A stretch of 64,000 bases of DNA from Paenibacillus mucilaginosus 3016 (GCF_000250655.1 NC_016935.1:7210001-7274000); one strand, 5' to 3'. Positions 1 through 10,283 are shown, numbered from the stretch's first letter. Notes: generated by a model not told the origin, from the letters alone. Translations and numbers: made by a program.

Positions 1-766
1 GCGCGGCCGCCCATACATCCACACAGGCGGGGTCCTGCTTCAGCATCTGGCGGTAGGCCGAGGTGCCGTACACGAACGCCAGAAACTCATTCCACGTCTC
101 CGCAGCAAAATAAGATAAGGCCGGATACTGCATCTCGCTGATTTCCTGCACTCTTGCGATTATCTCCTGAATCTGCGCCGGGAACTGGTCGAAGCCCGCC
201 GGCGTCTCTTCGATCTCGATCTCCGTGCTCTCCCCGTTTTTGCTCAGGGCTAGGGTCCCGCTGACGCCCCGTTTGCGCAGCGTCTGCAGGGTTTTGAACT
301 GGATCAGGGGATGCATCGGCCGCTCCGCAACCCATTCGAGCAGCGCGTCATCAATGGCCGGGTGATCCAGGAACGCCAGCTGGTCGAGCGCCAGCAGCTG
401 TTTATCCACCGCTTCCTGGTTCATCAGGTGCTCCAGCAGCTTCTCGGCGTACTCCCCGCTGTCTTCGTGCCTGCCGTTCAGGTGCTGCCGCAGCAGCTCC
501 TCTTCATCCCACTCTGGGTCCTCGTCCGTTCCCGGGTTCCCTTCCCCGTGAAAAGCAGCATCCGGAAACATCATCTGAAGCCAGTCGAGGAGCGACTGCC
601 ATTCCTCCCGGGCCTTCTCGTCGCCTGTCCTGCAGGAGAGGAGAAACTGCAGCAGCCGGGTCGTCTCCCCGTACCGCTCGGATTCGAGCAGCCGGGTCAG
701 CTCGAATTGGTAGTATTCAACCGTCTTCGGAAACAGAATGACGTTGTCGCTTGGCTGCCCGCTCAT
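1..766 (-). CDS. Hypothetical protein, C-terminus beyond the window edge
   Basis: An open frame of 255 codons runs from an ATG at 766 to the left edge without a stop, so the gene is truncated only by the window. A GGA-type ribosome binding site lies about 10 bases upstream. The product begins MSGQPSDNVILFPKTVEYYQ and is acidic and helix-rich, without a signal peptide or membrane segment. Leucine-rich helical stretches around residues 20-75 and 105-150 give it a TPR/HEAT-like look, but no family motif is certain. It lies 277 bases downstream of the germination operon on the same strand. Function unknown. Confidence 0.75.
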   Translation of the reverse strand, partial: MSGQPSDNVILFPKTVEYYQFELTRLLESERYGETTRLLQFLLSCRTGDEKAREEWQSLLDWLQMMFPDAAFHGEGNPGTDEDPEWDEEELLRQHLNGRHEDSGEYAEKLLEHLMNQEAVDKQLLALDQLAFLDHPAIDDALLEWVAERPMHPLIQFKTLQTLRKRGVSGTLALSKNGESTEIEIEETPAGFDQFPAQIQEIIARVQEISEMQYPALSYFAAETWNEFLAFVYGTSAYRQMLKQDPACVDVWAAA

Positions 767-1043
767 CTTACACCGTCCTTCCCGCTAGGGCATCTATGAA
801 AGCCAGTGTACCCGAAATAGGCCGTGAAAGCAAAGCCGAGGCCCCTCCGACCGCTCCGCTCCAAGCCCGGCTGCAGAAAGGGGGACCCGGTCCAGGAGGC
901 AGGTAAAGCGCCCGCCCGGACGGGCAGCCAAGAGCCCGTCATCCCTCCGCATCCCCAGTACACACCCCTATGTGCTCTCCGCAGCATCTGCCGTATGTCG
1001 TCCTTTCCACTTTCCTTATCAGGCCGTGGGCTCTGCACCGCCC

Positions 1044-2249
1044 TTACCGCTGATTATACCTCTCCAGCGTATACTTGCCCCCCGAAACGATGTAGGGCTT
1101 GACGCGGATCTGCCGCAGCGAGCTCTCCTTTAGCTTCTCTGCCGCGAGCTCCGCCTTCCGGCGGGGCGGCAGAACGGCGGCGGTCCGGTACCGGTGCTGC
1201 TGCAGCCCGTACAGATCCCCCTTCAGCTTCAGGCCCGCCGCATAGGTCCGGCGGATCTCTTCCTCAATGAGCCGGGCGGCCTTGCCGGCCAGCTCCTCCT
1301 CGGTCATGGGACGCTTGAGCTCGGATACCGTGCCCTGCACGGATACCTCCAGGTCGTAGACCGGCGCTCCGTTCTCCTCGCCCTCGATGATCGTGTAACG
1401 GGGTTTGCGCATCCGCAGGATCGCGGTCTCTTCTCCCCCCTCTTCAATATCCAGCCAGGCCCTGTGGGTGGTCCGCTCCAGCCAGTGCAGCCCTTGAAGC
1501 TGCTCCATCGAAAGAGCTCCCAAGGTTTTCTGCCCCTGGATTAGATAGGCTCCGCTGATGCGCTGGGAGGGGACCGGCTCCAGGTTTTTCTTCCAGTACT
1601 CCTTCGAGAGGGAGACCGAGGGCAGCAGGACGCAGCGGTACGGCTCATAAAAACCGGCCATGAAGCGGCTCAGCCGGATCGGACGGATGCTCGACGAGGC
1701 GAAATAATTGTCCTCCGGCGAATGCAGAATCATGCCGAGGCGGGTGCGCTCGAAATTCGGAGAGGCGATGAACAGCGCCGGGATGCTGTCGCGTGTCCCG
1801 AACACCCACATCGTATAGCGCATCTCATAGTAGCGGAAAAAGGATTCGAGCACATCGGAGACGTTGGTCATCCGCAGCAGCGTATCCCCGAGCAGCAGCG
1901 AGGTTACATGCCCCCAGTACAGCTTGTGCTCGGAATTCGCCATGATCCGGCCCACGGCTTCGACGTAGCTCTTGCCCCGTCCTTCGGCAATCCAGGCCGG
2001 AACGGGCTTCACATCCTGATTTCCCTCTCCCTTGGCGACCTTGGAGAAGGAAATGAGCTGCGCATACACCACAAACTGCTTCTCCTCCGGAAGATAGTCG
2101 ATCCCCACGGCATTGACGTAATCAAGCTCATCCACATCGTTGGCGTTCCAGCAGCCGGAGAGGAGAAGGACGGGCAGTAGAAGCGCAGGCAGACGCAGAA
2201 GGGATAACCCTCTTTTCCGTAACCCCTTCACGTTCCATAAACTCTTCAC
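1044..2249 (-). CDS. gerAC: GerAC-family spore germination lipoprotein
   Basis: C subunit of a GerA-type nutrient germinant receptor, anchored to the outer face of the inner spore membrane. The 401-residue product has a lipoprotein signal ending in the lipobox LLSGC, followed by WNANDVDELDYVNAVGIDY, which is typical of GerAC proteins (family length about 370-410). The GTG start at 2249 overlaps the gerAA stop (GTGA) and has a GGGAGG sequence just upstream. The same frame stays open far upstream because gerAA is frameshifted, so an 890-codon gerAA-gerAC fusion would be a mis-call. It is the last gene of the operon gerAB-gerAA-gerAC. Confidence 0.92.
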   Translation of the reverse strand: MKSLWNVKGLRKRGLSLLRLPALLLPVLLLSGCWNANDVDELDYVNAVGIDYLPEEKQFVVYAQLISFSKVAKGEGNQDVKPVPAWIAEGRGKSYVEAVGRIMANSEHKLYWGHVTSLLLGDTLLRMTNVSDVLESFFRYYEMRYTMWVFGTRDSIPALFIASPNFERTRLGMILHSPEDNYFASSSIRPIRLSRFMAGFYEPYRCVLLPSVSLSKEYWKKNLEPVPSQRISGAYLIQGQKTLGALSMEQLQGLHWLERTTHRAWLDIEEGGEETAILRMRKPRYTIIEGEENGAPVYDLEVSVQGTVSELKRPMTEEELAGKAARLIEEEIRRTYAAGLKLKGDLYGLQQHRYRTAAVLPPRRKAELAAEKLKESSLRQIRVKPYIVSGGKYTLERYNQR

Positions 2250-3680
2250 GCCTCTCCCTCCCCCGCCCCATCCCGTTTGCTCGGCAGATGGAACTTCAGA
2301 GCCTCCGGCCGCCGGCGCTCCTCGCCCCTCGGCATCCGGGAGAACACGAAGCGCAGGTCCTTCCAGACCGGAGGGGAGAACGGCGACAGGAAAGGGACGC
2401 CGAAGGATCGGAGATTCGCCATGTACACGAGCACCGAGAAGGTTCCCGTGAAGAAGCCGAACAGCCCGAAGACCGCCGACAGCAGGAAGACGTACATGCG
2501 GATGAGGCCCACCCCGACGCCGAACAAGCCTCCCGACAGCACAAACTGGGAGATCGAGGTCACCGCCGCCACCACCAGCGACGCCGGGGAGGAAAGGCCC
2601 GCATTGATGATCGCATCGCCGATGATCAGCCCCCCCACCACGGAGATCGAAGGACCGAGCGTGCTCGGCAGGCGGATGCCCGCTTCGAGGAACAGCTGGA
2701 ACATGAACATCATGAGCAGCAGCTCCAGCGGCCCCTCTATCGGCGTGCCCATGTTCTGTACGGAGATCGTCGCCAGCAGAGGAAACGGAATCTGATCCTG
2801 GTGATAGGTCGTCAGTGTCCGTCCAGAAGCCCGGGAGCAGCAGCGTCACCACGAAGCCGAATCTGCGCATGAGCATGCTCACATAATTGAAGGCCAGCGG
2901 CATGTGGGCGTCCTCGGCGCCGGTCAGCAGATACGACAGATTCACGGGGGCGATCAGCGCATTCGGGATGCCGTCCATGAGCAGGACGAACCGGCCGTTC
3001 ATCAGGCTCTCGACCGCCATGTCCGGCCGGGTCGTATTGTACATCATCGGCAGGAAGCCGAGCCCCGGGCGCTGCAGCATCACCTTGAGCTGTTCATTGG
3101 TCATGAGCGCCCCGGTTTCGATGGCATGCAGACGTTCGCGCACCTGCAGCAGCGTGCTCTCTTCGAGAAGATCTTCCATGTAGAGCAGGGCGACGCGGGT
3201 CCGGCTCCGGGTCCCGATCACCATCTGCTCGCACGCCAGCTTCTCCGTCTTGAGCCGCTTGCGGATCAGCGCCACATTCACCGTCAGCTGCTCGATAAAG
3301 CCGTCCTTCGGCCCGTAATTGGTCGGCTCGGTCGTCGACTCCTGCGGAGTCCGCTCCGGTCTGGCGGCGCAGTCCACACTGTACAACACCCCCGAATCGT
3401 CAAAATAGAGCAGCGCTTTGCCGGAGAAGAGCTGATCCGCCAGCGCCTCCCCCGTGATCCCCGGCGACAGACGCTCCACAGGCAGCGGAAGCCATATTCG
3501 AGCCTCCTTGATCCGCTCCTCCAGGCCCGCCGACAGGTTCTCGACGAGCCGTTCGGTGCCGGCCAGCCCTTCGCAGTACAGCAGCACACCTTCTTCCCCC
3601 GGCAGTCCATGCGTCTTGACATCCTGGCAGCGGACGAACAGCGCCTCCAGCCGCTCCCTAGTCCAGCCTTGCGTGATCAC
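2246..3680 (-). pseudogene. gerAA: GerAA-family germinant receptor A subunit, interrupted by a frameshift
   Basis: A subunit of the GerA receptor: an N-terminal soluble domain, then a membrane domain. The GTG start at 3680 has AAAGGGGGG eight bases upstream. The first frame encodes typical GerAA sequence (LTVNVALIRKRLKTE, RPGLGFLPMM, NTTRPDMAVESLMNGRFVLL) down to RRFGFVVTLLLPGFWT near 2825. The frame then changes and continues with TTYHQDQIPFPLLATISVQN and GTPIEGPLELLLMMFMFQLF to the stop at 2246. One extra base near 2815-2823 explains the shift. Corrected length is about 478 residues, normal for the family. Either a real null mutation or a sequencing error; without a full A subunit this receptor should not work. 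Confidence 0.85.
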
Positions 3681-4761
3681 GGGTACGTCCCCCCTTTCTC
3701 TTCGTGAAGAGCACAATGCCCAGCAGCAGCAGCGTCAACAGCCCCCAGCCGATGAGTGAGCCCGGAAGATACCAGGTTTTGAGCCACTCGTAGAACAGCA
3801 CGTCGGGCCAGTGCACCGCGCAGAGTGCGAGAAGCATGCCCGTCAGCCCGAGCAGAAGGAGATCCTCCGTCCGCTGCCGCTTCACCGGGAGCATCTCGAT
3901 AAGCAGCACGTAATACGTCGAAACCCGGATGAATGCACCCGCGAACCACTGGTAGATCGACAGAAAATCCAGCCGTTCCACATTGTCCCGGAAGTTGACC
4001 AGCTTCCACTGCTCGAAGGCGGGATAACGCTGCTTGGCGGACTCCACCGGGCCGAATTCGGCGATCGAGCCGGTGACGGGGCCTACGGTAAGGCCGACCA
4101 GGATCACAACGAGCAGAGCCAGGTGCCACCACCGGACGGACGTGCGGATATGATGCTGCAGGAAGACGAACAGAACGAATTCGGCCTGGGCCCCCAGGGA
4201 CAGGATCATGCCGCGGACAAAAGGCGCCCCCCCCTCCTCCATCAGGGGAAACAGCAGGGAGTAATCCTTATTCGGAATATTGCCGAAGGCGACGAACCAG
4301 CCCAGCGCCACGATGACCGGCAGCAGGATGCCCGTCATCACCGCAATGCAGAGAATCCCGGAGCGGGCCGCCACGAAGCAGAGCAGCAGGAGCAGCACGG
4401 CCAGCGACAGCACCGGGGTCTCGGGGAGGTAGGATGTCGCCGCCCAGACCACCGTATCTTTGACCGTAATGAAGACCGCCAGGAGGAGATACAGGATGAG
4501 CACCAGACGGAGCAGGCCGGAGACGGCGCGCCCGGTCCGCTCCCGGACCCACTCCAGCAGCGGCCGCCCTCCGCTGCGCTTCACGATCACAATGAGACAG
4601 ACGGTCCACAGCAGGAGTACGGGCAGGCAGGCCAAAGCGGAGAGCCAGGCATCCCGTCCTGCCGTATCCAGTACGGCCGGAATGACAAGCACATGGTTCA
4701 TCAGCCCTACGGACGCCATCAAAATCATGGCTACCTGAAGCATGGAAATCCCCGTATACAT
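3658..4761 (-). CDS. gerAB: GerAB-family germinant receptor permease subunit
   Basis: B subunit of the GerA receptor, an APC-superfamily integral membrane protein thought to bind germinants. The 367-residue product has about ten hydrophobic segments and begins MYTGISMLQVAMILMASVGL, typical of GerAB. It is the first gene of the operon and overlaps the gerAA start by about 20 bases, suggesting translational coupling. GGAGGAG lies upstream of the ATG at 4761. The order B-A-C differs from the A-B-C order of the classic gerA operon but occurs in other GerA-type loci. Confidence 0.93.
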   Translation of the reverse strand: MYTGISMLQVAMILMASVGLMNHVLVIPAVLDTAGRDAWLSALACLPVLLLWTVCLIVIVKRSGGRPLLEWVRERTGRAVSGLLRLVLILYLLLAVFITVKDTVVWAATSYLPETPVLSLAVLLLLLCFVAARSGILCIAVMTGILLPVIVALGWFVAFGNIPNKDYSLLFPLMEEGGAPFVRGMILSLGAQAEFVLFVFLQHHIRTSVRWWHLALLVVILVGLTVGPVTGSIAEFGPVESAKQRYPAFEQWKLVNFRDNVERLDFLSIYQWFAGAFIRVSTYYVLLIEMLPVKRQRTEDLLLLGLTGMLLALCAVHWPDVLFYEWLKTWYLPGSLIGWGLLTLLLLGIVLFTKRKGGRTRDHARLD

Positions 4762-4921
4762 CCCGCCTCTCCTCCTTCCGCCTCCGCATCCATAATGTTC
4801 CTTGCCTCTTCCCGTGTAGGATGCCGGAATCGCGAAGTTCCTATGCGATGTTCAAGGACGGATTTCAGGGCCCGCCTTCCGCGGCGGCGGAGGCGCTGCC
4901 CGGGTTCCGGGGCGCAGCAAC

Positions 4922-4962
4922 AAAAAAGCAGCCGGGATGCTGGTTCTCAGCATCCCGGCTGC
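4922..4962 (-). terminator. Rho-independent terminator of the 5011-5352 gene
   Basis: A perfect 15-bp stem (4928-4942 with 4948-4962) and a 5-base loop. Read on the minus strand it is followed by a T run (4922-4927). It separates the small upstream gene from the germination operon. Confidence 0.85.
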
Positions 4963-5010
4963 CGTGAGATCGATCGGCGTGAAGGGGTTGTTGCCAAATA
5001 AAAAATAAAA

Positions 5011-5352
5011 TCAGTTCATATTCATGGCCGCTTGAATAAGCTGGGCCTTAATGTGCGGGTTTTTGTCGATGAAGGCATACATGCGGTCTACCGCTTCCTT
5101 GTTCTGCAGATAGTCCTTTTCCTTCTTGATCATCTCTTTGGACCACTTCAGCAGAGCGGATTCGGCGGCACCGAGACGGTTGAGCGCCGTATGCAGACCC
5201 GTATCTTCGACCAAACGCTCCATGGTCTCCTGGTTCACAGTGCCAAGCAGCTTGGTCGCCGCCAGCTTCTGCTCGAAGTCCTTGTTGGTTTGTTCGAAGT
5301 GTTCTTTGGCTTCTTTATATTCTTTTTGTTGCTGTGATAACGCTTTTTTCAT
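5011..5352 (-). CDS. Small conserved helical (coiled-coil) protein
   Basis: A 113-residue, highly charged, almost entirely helical protein beginning MKKALSQQQKEYKEAKEHFE; no signal peptide, membrane segment or recognised domain. The start at 5352 is preferred over an upstream ATG at 5385 because an AAAGGTGG ribosome binding site precedes it. It is a single-gene unit with its own terminator and is divergent from asnB. Function unknown. Confidence 0.7.
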   Translation of the reverse strand: MKKALSQQQKEYKEAKEHFEQTNKDFEQKLAATKLLGTVNQETMERLVEDTGLHTALNRLGAAESALLKWSKEMIKKEKDYLQNKEAVDRMYAFIDKNPHIKAQLIQAAMNMN

Positions 5353-5566
5353 ACGTAATCCACCTTTGCGTGTTTGATGATCCATTGCGCTCTTCAGATA
5401 GTGTAACTTTTCTTCGACGGTTTGTCCATTTCTTCGGCAAGTTTTTGGGCCGAAAGGCGGGGAGGGACAGACATGTTCCGCTTTCGTCCCGCATAACCTT
5501 TATCATCTTGCTGTCGCATGCAGCCGTAGGGCCGAGACATTCTAGAGAGCAGAGAGGATGAAGGCT

Positions 5567-7411
5567 ATGTGTGGAATCACGGGATGGATCGATTGGAACA
5601 AGGATTTGACCCAGCATCCGTCCGTTCTCGAGAATATGACGGATACGCTGGCACCGCGCGGCCCGGACGCGGCCGGAACCTGGATCGTGCCCCGCTGCGC
5701 GCTTGGCCACCGGCGCCTCAGCGTCATGGACCCCGCGAACGGTGCCCAGCCGATGACGCGCAAAGTGGGCGAGAACACGTTCGCCGTTGTGTACAACGGG
5801 GAGCTTTATAACGCACCGGAGCTCAAGAAGGAACTCGAAGAACGCGGCCACCGCTTCCGGACGACCTGCGATACGGAAGTGCTGCTGGCCGCCTATGTCG
5901 AGTGGGGCCCGGGCTGTGTAGACCGGTTTAACGGCATCTTCGCTTTTGCCGCTTGGAACAACGAGGAGCAATCGCTCTTTGCAGCCCGGGACCGGCTTGG
6001 GGTCAAGCCGTTCTTTTATGCGTATACGGAAGGCCGGCTGCTGTTCGGTTCGGAGCCGAAGGCGATTTTGGCGCATCCGGACTTTCCCGCCCAGATCAAC
6101 GGGGAAGGCCTCGCGGAGATCTTCGCGGTAGGACCCGCACGCACGCCGGGGCATGGAGTCTACAAGAACCTCACCGAGCTGAAGCCCGGCCACTGCCTCA
6201 CCCTGGACGCGAACGGCCTGCGCATCCGTGCCTACTGGAAGCTCGAGAGCCGGCCGCATGAGGACGACGTGGAAGCGACGGCGGCCAAGGTGCAGGAGCT
6301 GCTGCGGGACACGGTCATCCGCCAGCTTGCCTCCGACGTGCCGGTGTGCACCCTGCTCTCCGGCGGCCTCGACTCCAGCGCGCTGACCTCCCTGGCGGCA
6401 TCCTACTATAAAGACCAGGGCCTCGGCACCCTCCATACATTCTCCGTCGACTACGTTGACAACGACAAGCACTTCAAGGCGAACGCCTTCCAGCCGAACG
6501 CGGACGCTCCGTGGATTCAGCGGATGACCGATCACCTCGGCACCGTGCACCACCCGATCGAATTCGATACGCCGGAGCTCGTCGAGGCGCTGCGCCAGGT
6601 GGTCAGCGCGCGCGACCTGCCGGGCATGGCCGATGTCGACGGTTCGCTGTACCTGTTCTGCCGGGAGATCAAGAAGCATGCGACCGTGGCGATCTCGGGC
6701 GAAGCCGCCGACGAGATCTTCGGGGGCTATCCGTGGTTCCACCGCGAGGAAGCCCTGAACGCCGACACGTTCCCGTGGTCGCTCGCCACACCGGACCGCG
6801 TGAACCTGCTCTCGAAGGACTTCGTCGATTGGGTGAAGCCCGAGCAGTATGTCAAGGAGCGCTACCGGCAGGCCCTCTCCGAGGTGCCCCGTCTGGCCGG
6901 CGAGAACCAGCAGCAGAACCGGATGCGGGAGATGTCGTACCTTAATATCACCCGCTTCATGCCGACGCTGCTCGACCGCAAGGACCGCATGAGCATGGCC
7001 GTCGGGCTCGAGGTGCGCGTGCCGTTCTGCGACCACAGGCTGGTGGAGTACGTGTGGAACATCCCTTGGGAGATCAAGACGAGCGGCGACCGGGAGAAGG
7101 GTATTCTCCGCAAGGCGCTGCGGGGTGTCCTTCCCGAGGATGTGCTGACACGCAAAAAAAGCCCCTATCCGAAAACGCACAACCCGAACTATCTGGCTGC
7201 GGTCCGCTCGTGGGTGCTGGAGATTCTGGACGATTCGTCCTCCCCGCTGCTGCAGTTCATCGATGTCGCCAAAATCCGGGCCCTCGCCGAGGACGACGGC
7301 GGCAAGTTCGATCTTCCGTGGTTCGGACAGCTGATGACCGGCCCCCAGCTCTTCGCCTATCTGGCGCAGGTCGATACCTGGCTGCGGCAGTACAAGGTGG
7401 CGATCCGGTAA
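5567..7411 (+). CDS. asnB: Asparagine synthase, glutamine-hydrolysing
   Basis: Makes asparagine from aspartate, ATP and glutamine. The N-terminal class II amidotransferase domain starts MCGITGWIDW, with Cys2 as the nucleophile freed by removal of the initiator Met. This is why the ATG at 5567 is chosen over the one at 5558. Glutaminase-domain motifs RGPD, GHRRLS and YNGELYN follow. The C-terminal synthetase domain has the ATP pyrophosphatase loop LLSGGLDSSAL near residue 265 and SGEAADEIFGGYPW near 385. At 614 residues it matches the size I recall for B. subtilis AsnO. Single-gene unit with a terminator directly downstream; no T-box seen upstream. Confidence 0.96.
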   Translation: MCGITGWIDWNKDLTQHPSVLENMTDTLAPRGPDAAGTWIVPRCALGHRRLSVMDPANGAQPMTRKVGENTFAVVYNGELYNAPELKKELEERGHRFRTTCDTEVLLAAYVEWGPGCVDRFNGIFAFAAWNNEEQSLFAARDRLGVKPFFYAYTEGRLLFGSEPKAILAHPDFPAQINGEGLAEIFAVGPARTPGHGVYKNLTELKPGHCLTLDANGLRIRAYWKLESRPHEDDVEATAAKVQELLRDTVIRQLASDVPVCTLLSGGLDSSALTSLAASYYKDQGLGTLHTFSVDYVDNDKHFKANAFQPNADAPWIQRMTDHLGTVHHPIEFDTPELVEALRQVVSARDLPGMADVDGSLYLFCREIKKHATVAISGEAADEIFGGYPWFHREEALNADTFPWSLATPDRVNLLSKDFVDWVKPEQYVKERYRQALSEVPRLAGENQQQNRMREMSYLNITRFMPTLLDRKDRMSMAVGLEVRVPFCDHRLVEYVWNIPWEIKTSGDREKGILRKALRGVLPEDVLTRKKSPYPKTHNPNYLAAVRSWVLEILDDSSSPLLQFIDVAKIRALAEDDGGKFDLPWFGQLMTGPQLFAYLAQVDTWLRQYKVAIR

Positions 7412-7445
7412 ATCCACCCGGACTTGGGCGATGCATACAGAAAAA

Positions 7446-7477
7446 CCCGCAGCCGGGCTGCCCGCTGCGGGCCTTTC
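7446..7477 (+). terminator. Terminator of asnB
   Basis: Stem cccgcagc (7446-7453) pairs with gctgcggg (7464-7471) and is followed by a pyrimidine/T-rich tail (cctttctcctc). Confidence 0.65.
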
Positions 7478-7564
7478 TCCTCTTCCAGTCTGCGGCACCC
7501 TGCCGCAGGCTTATCCTTGCTTGGGCGCAGCCTGTCCGCTTCCCCCTCCGTTAACCGAGCAGGG

Positions 7565-8212
7565 TCAGGCGGAAGGAGCGCCGCCCTTCAGGACGTCCAT
7601 CAGCCTGCGCAGGGCCTGTCCCCTGTGGCTGAGCTTGTTCTTCTCCTCCATCGCCAGCTCCGAGAGCGTGCGGCCGAGCTCCGGCACATAGAAGAGTGGA
7701 TCGTAGCCGAAGCCGCCCGCGCCGCGCGGCTCCCCGATAATCGCGCCTTCGCATGTGCCTTCGACCTCGGCGGCGGTCCGCCCTTCGGCGTCGACCAGCG
7801 CCATTGCGCAGACGAAGCGGGCCGGGCTCAGCAGCGCCGGCCCCCCGCTCGCCGGCTCCCCGGCGGGGCCGAGGCGGCGCAGCTCTTCGAGCAGCTTGCG
7901 GTTGTTCGCCGCATCGTCCGAGGGCTCGCCGGCATAGCGGGCCGAATACACGCCCGGCGCCCCGCCGAGCCGGTCGACGCACAGCCCGGAGTCATCGGCC
8001 AGCGCCGATACGCCGAGATGCTGTGCCACGGCTCTTGCCTTGATCAGCGCATTCGCCGCGAAGGTCTCCCCGTCTTCCGGAATATCGGGAATCGACGGAT
8101 AGTCGAGCAGGCTCTTCACCGCAATCCCCTGCTGTCCGAAGAGGGCCGCGAATTCCCGGACCTTGCCGGCGTTCCGGGTCGCGATGACGACTTCAGTTCC
8201 GAGCTGCCGCAT
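7565..8212 (-). CDS. rdgB: RdgB/HAM1 non-canonical purine NTP pyrophosphatase
   Basis: Hydrolyses XTP, ITP and dITP to the monophosphates, keeping deaminated purines out of nucleic acids. The 215-residue protein has the family signatures [13 protein letters not shown] at the N-terminus, [20 protein letters not shown] with the catalytic Asp pair, and the substrate-binding [14 protein letters not shown] and [11 protein letters not shown] near the C-terminus. The start at 8212 has AAGGGGG upstream and overlaps the 3' end of rph by 20 bases, so the two are translationally coupled. The order rph-rdgB is conserved in Bacillales. Confidence 0.95.
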   Translation of the reverse strand: MRQLGTEVVIATRNAGKVREFAALFGQQGIAVKSLLDYPSIPDIPEDGETFAANALIKARAVAQHLGVSALADDSGLCVDRLGGAPGVYSARYAGEPSDDAANNRKLLEELRRLGPAGEPASGGPALLSPARFVCAMALVDAEGRTAAEVEGTCEGAIIGEPRGAGGFGYDPLFYVPELGRTLSELAMEEKNKLSHRGQALRRLMDVLKGGAPSA

Positions 8213-8954
8213 GGGAAGCCCCCTTGATCTTGTCGGCGATCGGGCCAAGCACCCGCTTCTGCTCCTCGATCACACCCAGGATGCCGCCTTCGGCCAGACC
8301 CAGCAGCTCGTCGAGCTCCCTGCGGGTGAACGGCGCTTCTTCGCCTGTGCCCTGCACTTCCACGAAGGCCCCGCCGCCCGTCATGACGACGTTCATATCG
8401 ACTTTGGCTTTCGAATCCTCTTCATAGTTGAGGTCGAGATAAGGGGTCTCTCCGATCACTCCGACCGAGACGGAAGCCAGGAAATCATTCACCGGGAACC
8501 GGCTCAGGTTCTTCTCGCGGGCGATCTTGTCCATCGCGAAGACCATCGCCACGAAGGCGCCGGTGATCGAGGTGGTGCGTGTTCCCCCGTCCGCTTGAAT
8601 GACGTCGCAGTCCAGCGTGACCGAACGCTCCCCGAGCGCCTCCAGACTGACCACGCTCCGCAGCGCCCGGCCGATCAGCCGCTGAATCTCCATCGTCCGG
8701 CCGCCGAGCTTGCCCTTCGCCGCCTCGCGCTGGTTCCGGACATTCGTCGCCCGCGGCAGCATCGAGTACTCCGCTGTAACCCAGCCTTTGCCCTGGCCCT
8801 TCATGAATGGGGGAACCCGCTCCTCCACGGTTGCCGTACAGATGACTTTGGTATCTCCCATTTCGATCAGAACCGAGCCTTCGGCATGTTTATTATAATG
8901 GGCGGTAATCGTTAAAGGTCTCGTTTCATCCGCTTTTCTGCCATCGTTTCTCAT
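8193..8954 (-). CDS. rph: Ribonuclease PH
   Basis: Phosphate-dependent 3'-5' exoribonuclease that trims tRNA 3' ends. The 253-residue product shows the RNase PH signature: [16 protein letters not shown] at the start, [29 protein letters not shown], and [19 protein letters not shown]. The start at 8954 has AAAGGAGG upstream. The stop lies inside rdgB, and gerM is upstream on the same strand, giving the familiar Bacillales block gerM-rph-rdgB. Confidence 0.97.
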   Translation of the reverse strand: MRNDGRKADETRPLTITAHYNKHAEGSVLIEMGDTKVICTATVEERVPPFMKGQGKGWVTAEYSMLPRATNVRNQREAAKGKLGGRTMEIQRLIGRALRSVVSLEALGERSVTLDCDVIQADGGTRTTSITGAFVAMVFAMDKIAREKNLSRFPVNDFLASVSVGVIGETPYLDLNYEEDSKAKVDMNVVMTGGGAFVEVQGTGEEAPFTRRELDELLGLAEGGILGVIEEQKRVLGPIADKIKGASHAAARN

Positions 8955-9045
8955 GTGCTTCCTGAATCCTCCTTTGGCTTGACGACTCCCATTGTAACAG
9001 AGGCCCTCTGGAAATCCAAACCTCATCTGCGGCGGGTCCCCACAC

Positions 9046-9090
9046 CAAATACAAAGCGCCTTCCGCCGGGTTCTCCGGGCAAAAGGCGCT
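9046..9090 (-). terminator. Hairpin between gerM and rph, possible terminator or attenuator
   Basis: Stem agcgcctt (9055-9062) with aaggcgct (9083-9090) encloses a second GC-rich hairpin. On the minus strand it is followed by TTTGTATTTGG. It may end gerM transcription partly, so rph-rdgB could also have its own promoter. Confidence 0.5.
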
Positions 9091-9120
9091 GGATGGAAGC
9101 GAAGCGGATGGTGCCGCCGC

Positions 9121-10164
9121 CTAGAGTTTCAGCTGGTTGACGGCCGCCGGACGGCTAACCGGCTTCGCGTAGCTTTGGTTGTCGGTTGCGGCGACCTTGG
9201 CTTCGCCGTTCACGAGGATCTGGACCTTCGATCCGGCGCCGGCATTCTCCGTGAGCGAGAGCACGACCGCCTTGAGCGCTTCGGCCGGCGCCTTCTTGTC
9301 CGCCCCGAGCATGGTCTCCGTGAAGTTGACGGTGATGACGTCGTCCGCCCGGCTGACCTTAAGCAGCTGCGCCCCCGGAAGCACCGCCGTCAGACCCTTC
9401 TTCTGGTCGGGCCCGGCGATCAGCTGCTCGATCACGGCCTCGTCCACCTGGTCGGTCCGCTGGATCAGCCGGGTAACGGGCACGTAATACGTGAACTCCT
9501 CCTGGTTCTGGTTCAGGAAGTAGAGCGTCACCGGCGTCGTCTGGCCGTACTCCACCTGGTCCGGCTTCTCGAGGTTGATGCCGAGCGCCCGGGTCAGGGG
9601 TTCGTCGAGCGGCGTCTCCCCTACCGGCATCTCGGTCAGCGCCTTACCCTCCACGCGGATCTGCACCTTCTCGACCGAAGGGAAATTCGTCAGCGTCCAG
9701 GTCAGGCCCTCCAGGATTTTCCGTTCGTCCGCCAGGTTATAATCCGTGAACATTTTGGAGAAATCAACAGTAGCAAGTTTTTGTTCCTTGTTGATGTCGA
9801 TGCCGCGGATCTCGGTCCCCTTCGGGAGCAGGCTTGTGAAGCCGGCCGGCAGCTGCCCCTGCACCGCTCCCCCGTCCACCATGTACTCCAGCGCCTTGCG
9901 GGCCGCACTCTCGGTCTTCTCGATCTGCAGGGCGATCGGTGCGACGAAGCCTTTCTCGTCCTTGGCATAGATCGTGATCTGCATCGGATTGGCTATCGCC
10001 GTCGACGCCGCCTTGGCGCTTGTCGGCACTGCGTCCGTTCCGGTCGTCTGGGGAGGATCGATCTGCAGGGATTGGTCTTTGGATTCAAGCAGCGAACAGC
10101 CGGAAGTCAGCAGGGCGACAATGCCGGCGGCGGCGGCGATCCGGGTCCAGCGGTAGGGTTTCAT
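9121..10164 (-). CDS. gerM: GerM-type sporulation/germination lipoprotein with two GerMN domains
   Basis: GerM is a spore-envelope lipoprotein needed for engulfment and germination in Bacillus. The 347-residue product has a lipoprotein signal peptide ([11 protein letters not shown]), a Thr/Ala-rich linker, then two GerMN domains: about residues 60-185 ([27 protein letters not shown]) and 205-330 ([30 protein letters not shown]). Length and duplicated architecture match the family, and its place upstream of rph and rdgB supports orthology. It is divergent from the diguanylate cyclase gene. Confidence 0.92.
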   Translation of the reverse strand: MKPYRWTRIAAAAGIVALLTSGCSLLESKDQSLQIDPPQTTGTDAVPTSAKAASTAIANPMQITIYAKDEKGFVAPIALQIEKTESAARKALEYMVDGGAVQGQLPAGFTSLLPKGTEIRGIDINKEQKLATVDFSKMFTDYNLADERKILEGLTWTLTNFPSVEKVQIRVEGKALTEMPVGETPLDEPLTRALGINLEKPDQVEYGQTTPVTLYFLNQNQEEFTYYVPVTRLIQRTDQVDEAVIEQLIAGPDQKKGLTAVLPGAQLLKVSRADDVITVNFTETMLGADKKAPAEALKAVVLSLTENAGAGSKVQILVNGEAKVAATDNQSYAKPVSRPAAVNQLKL

Positions 10165-10226
10165 GGCGTTTCCTCCTTGGGTTTACGGGGTGTTTGTCCG
10201 TTTTACTTCATGTATACGGGGAAGAG

Positions 10227-10249
10227 ACAAGTTTATGACTAAAACTTGT
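10227..10249. promoter_or_regulatory. Inverted repeat between divergent gerM and the GGDEF gene
   Basis: Perfect 8-bp inverted repeat ACAAGTTT-N7-AAACTTGT, placed 63 bases upstream of gerM and about 100 upstream of the GGDEF gene. It could be an operator; no regulator is assigned. Confidence 0.35.
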
Positions 10250-10283
10250 GCCAAGCCCTCCCTCCGCCGCCAGGAGGGCATTC

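Noticed and set aside
1044-3716. Single 890-residue GerAA-GerAC fusion protein
   Set aside because: The middle ~190 residues are nonsense in this frame while the neighbouring frame encodes proper GerAA sequence, and gerAC has its own GTG start and ribosome binding site.
5386-5566. T-box leader for asnB
   Set aside because: No T-box core sequence or terminator/antiterminator pair is visible in the 180-base leader.
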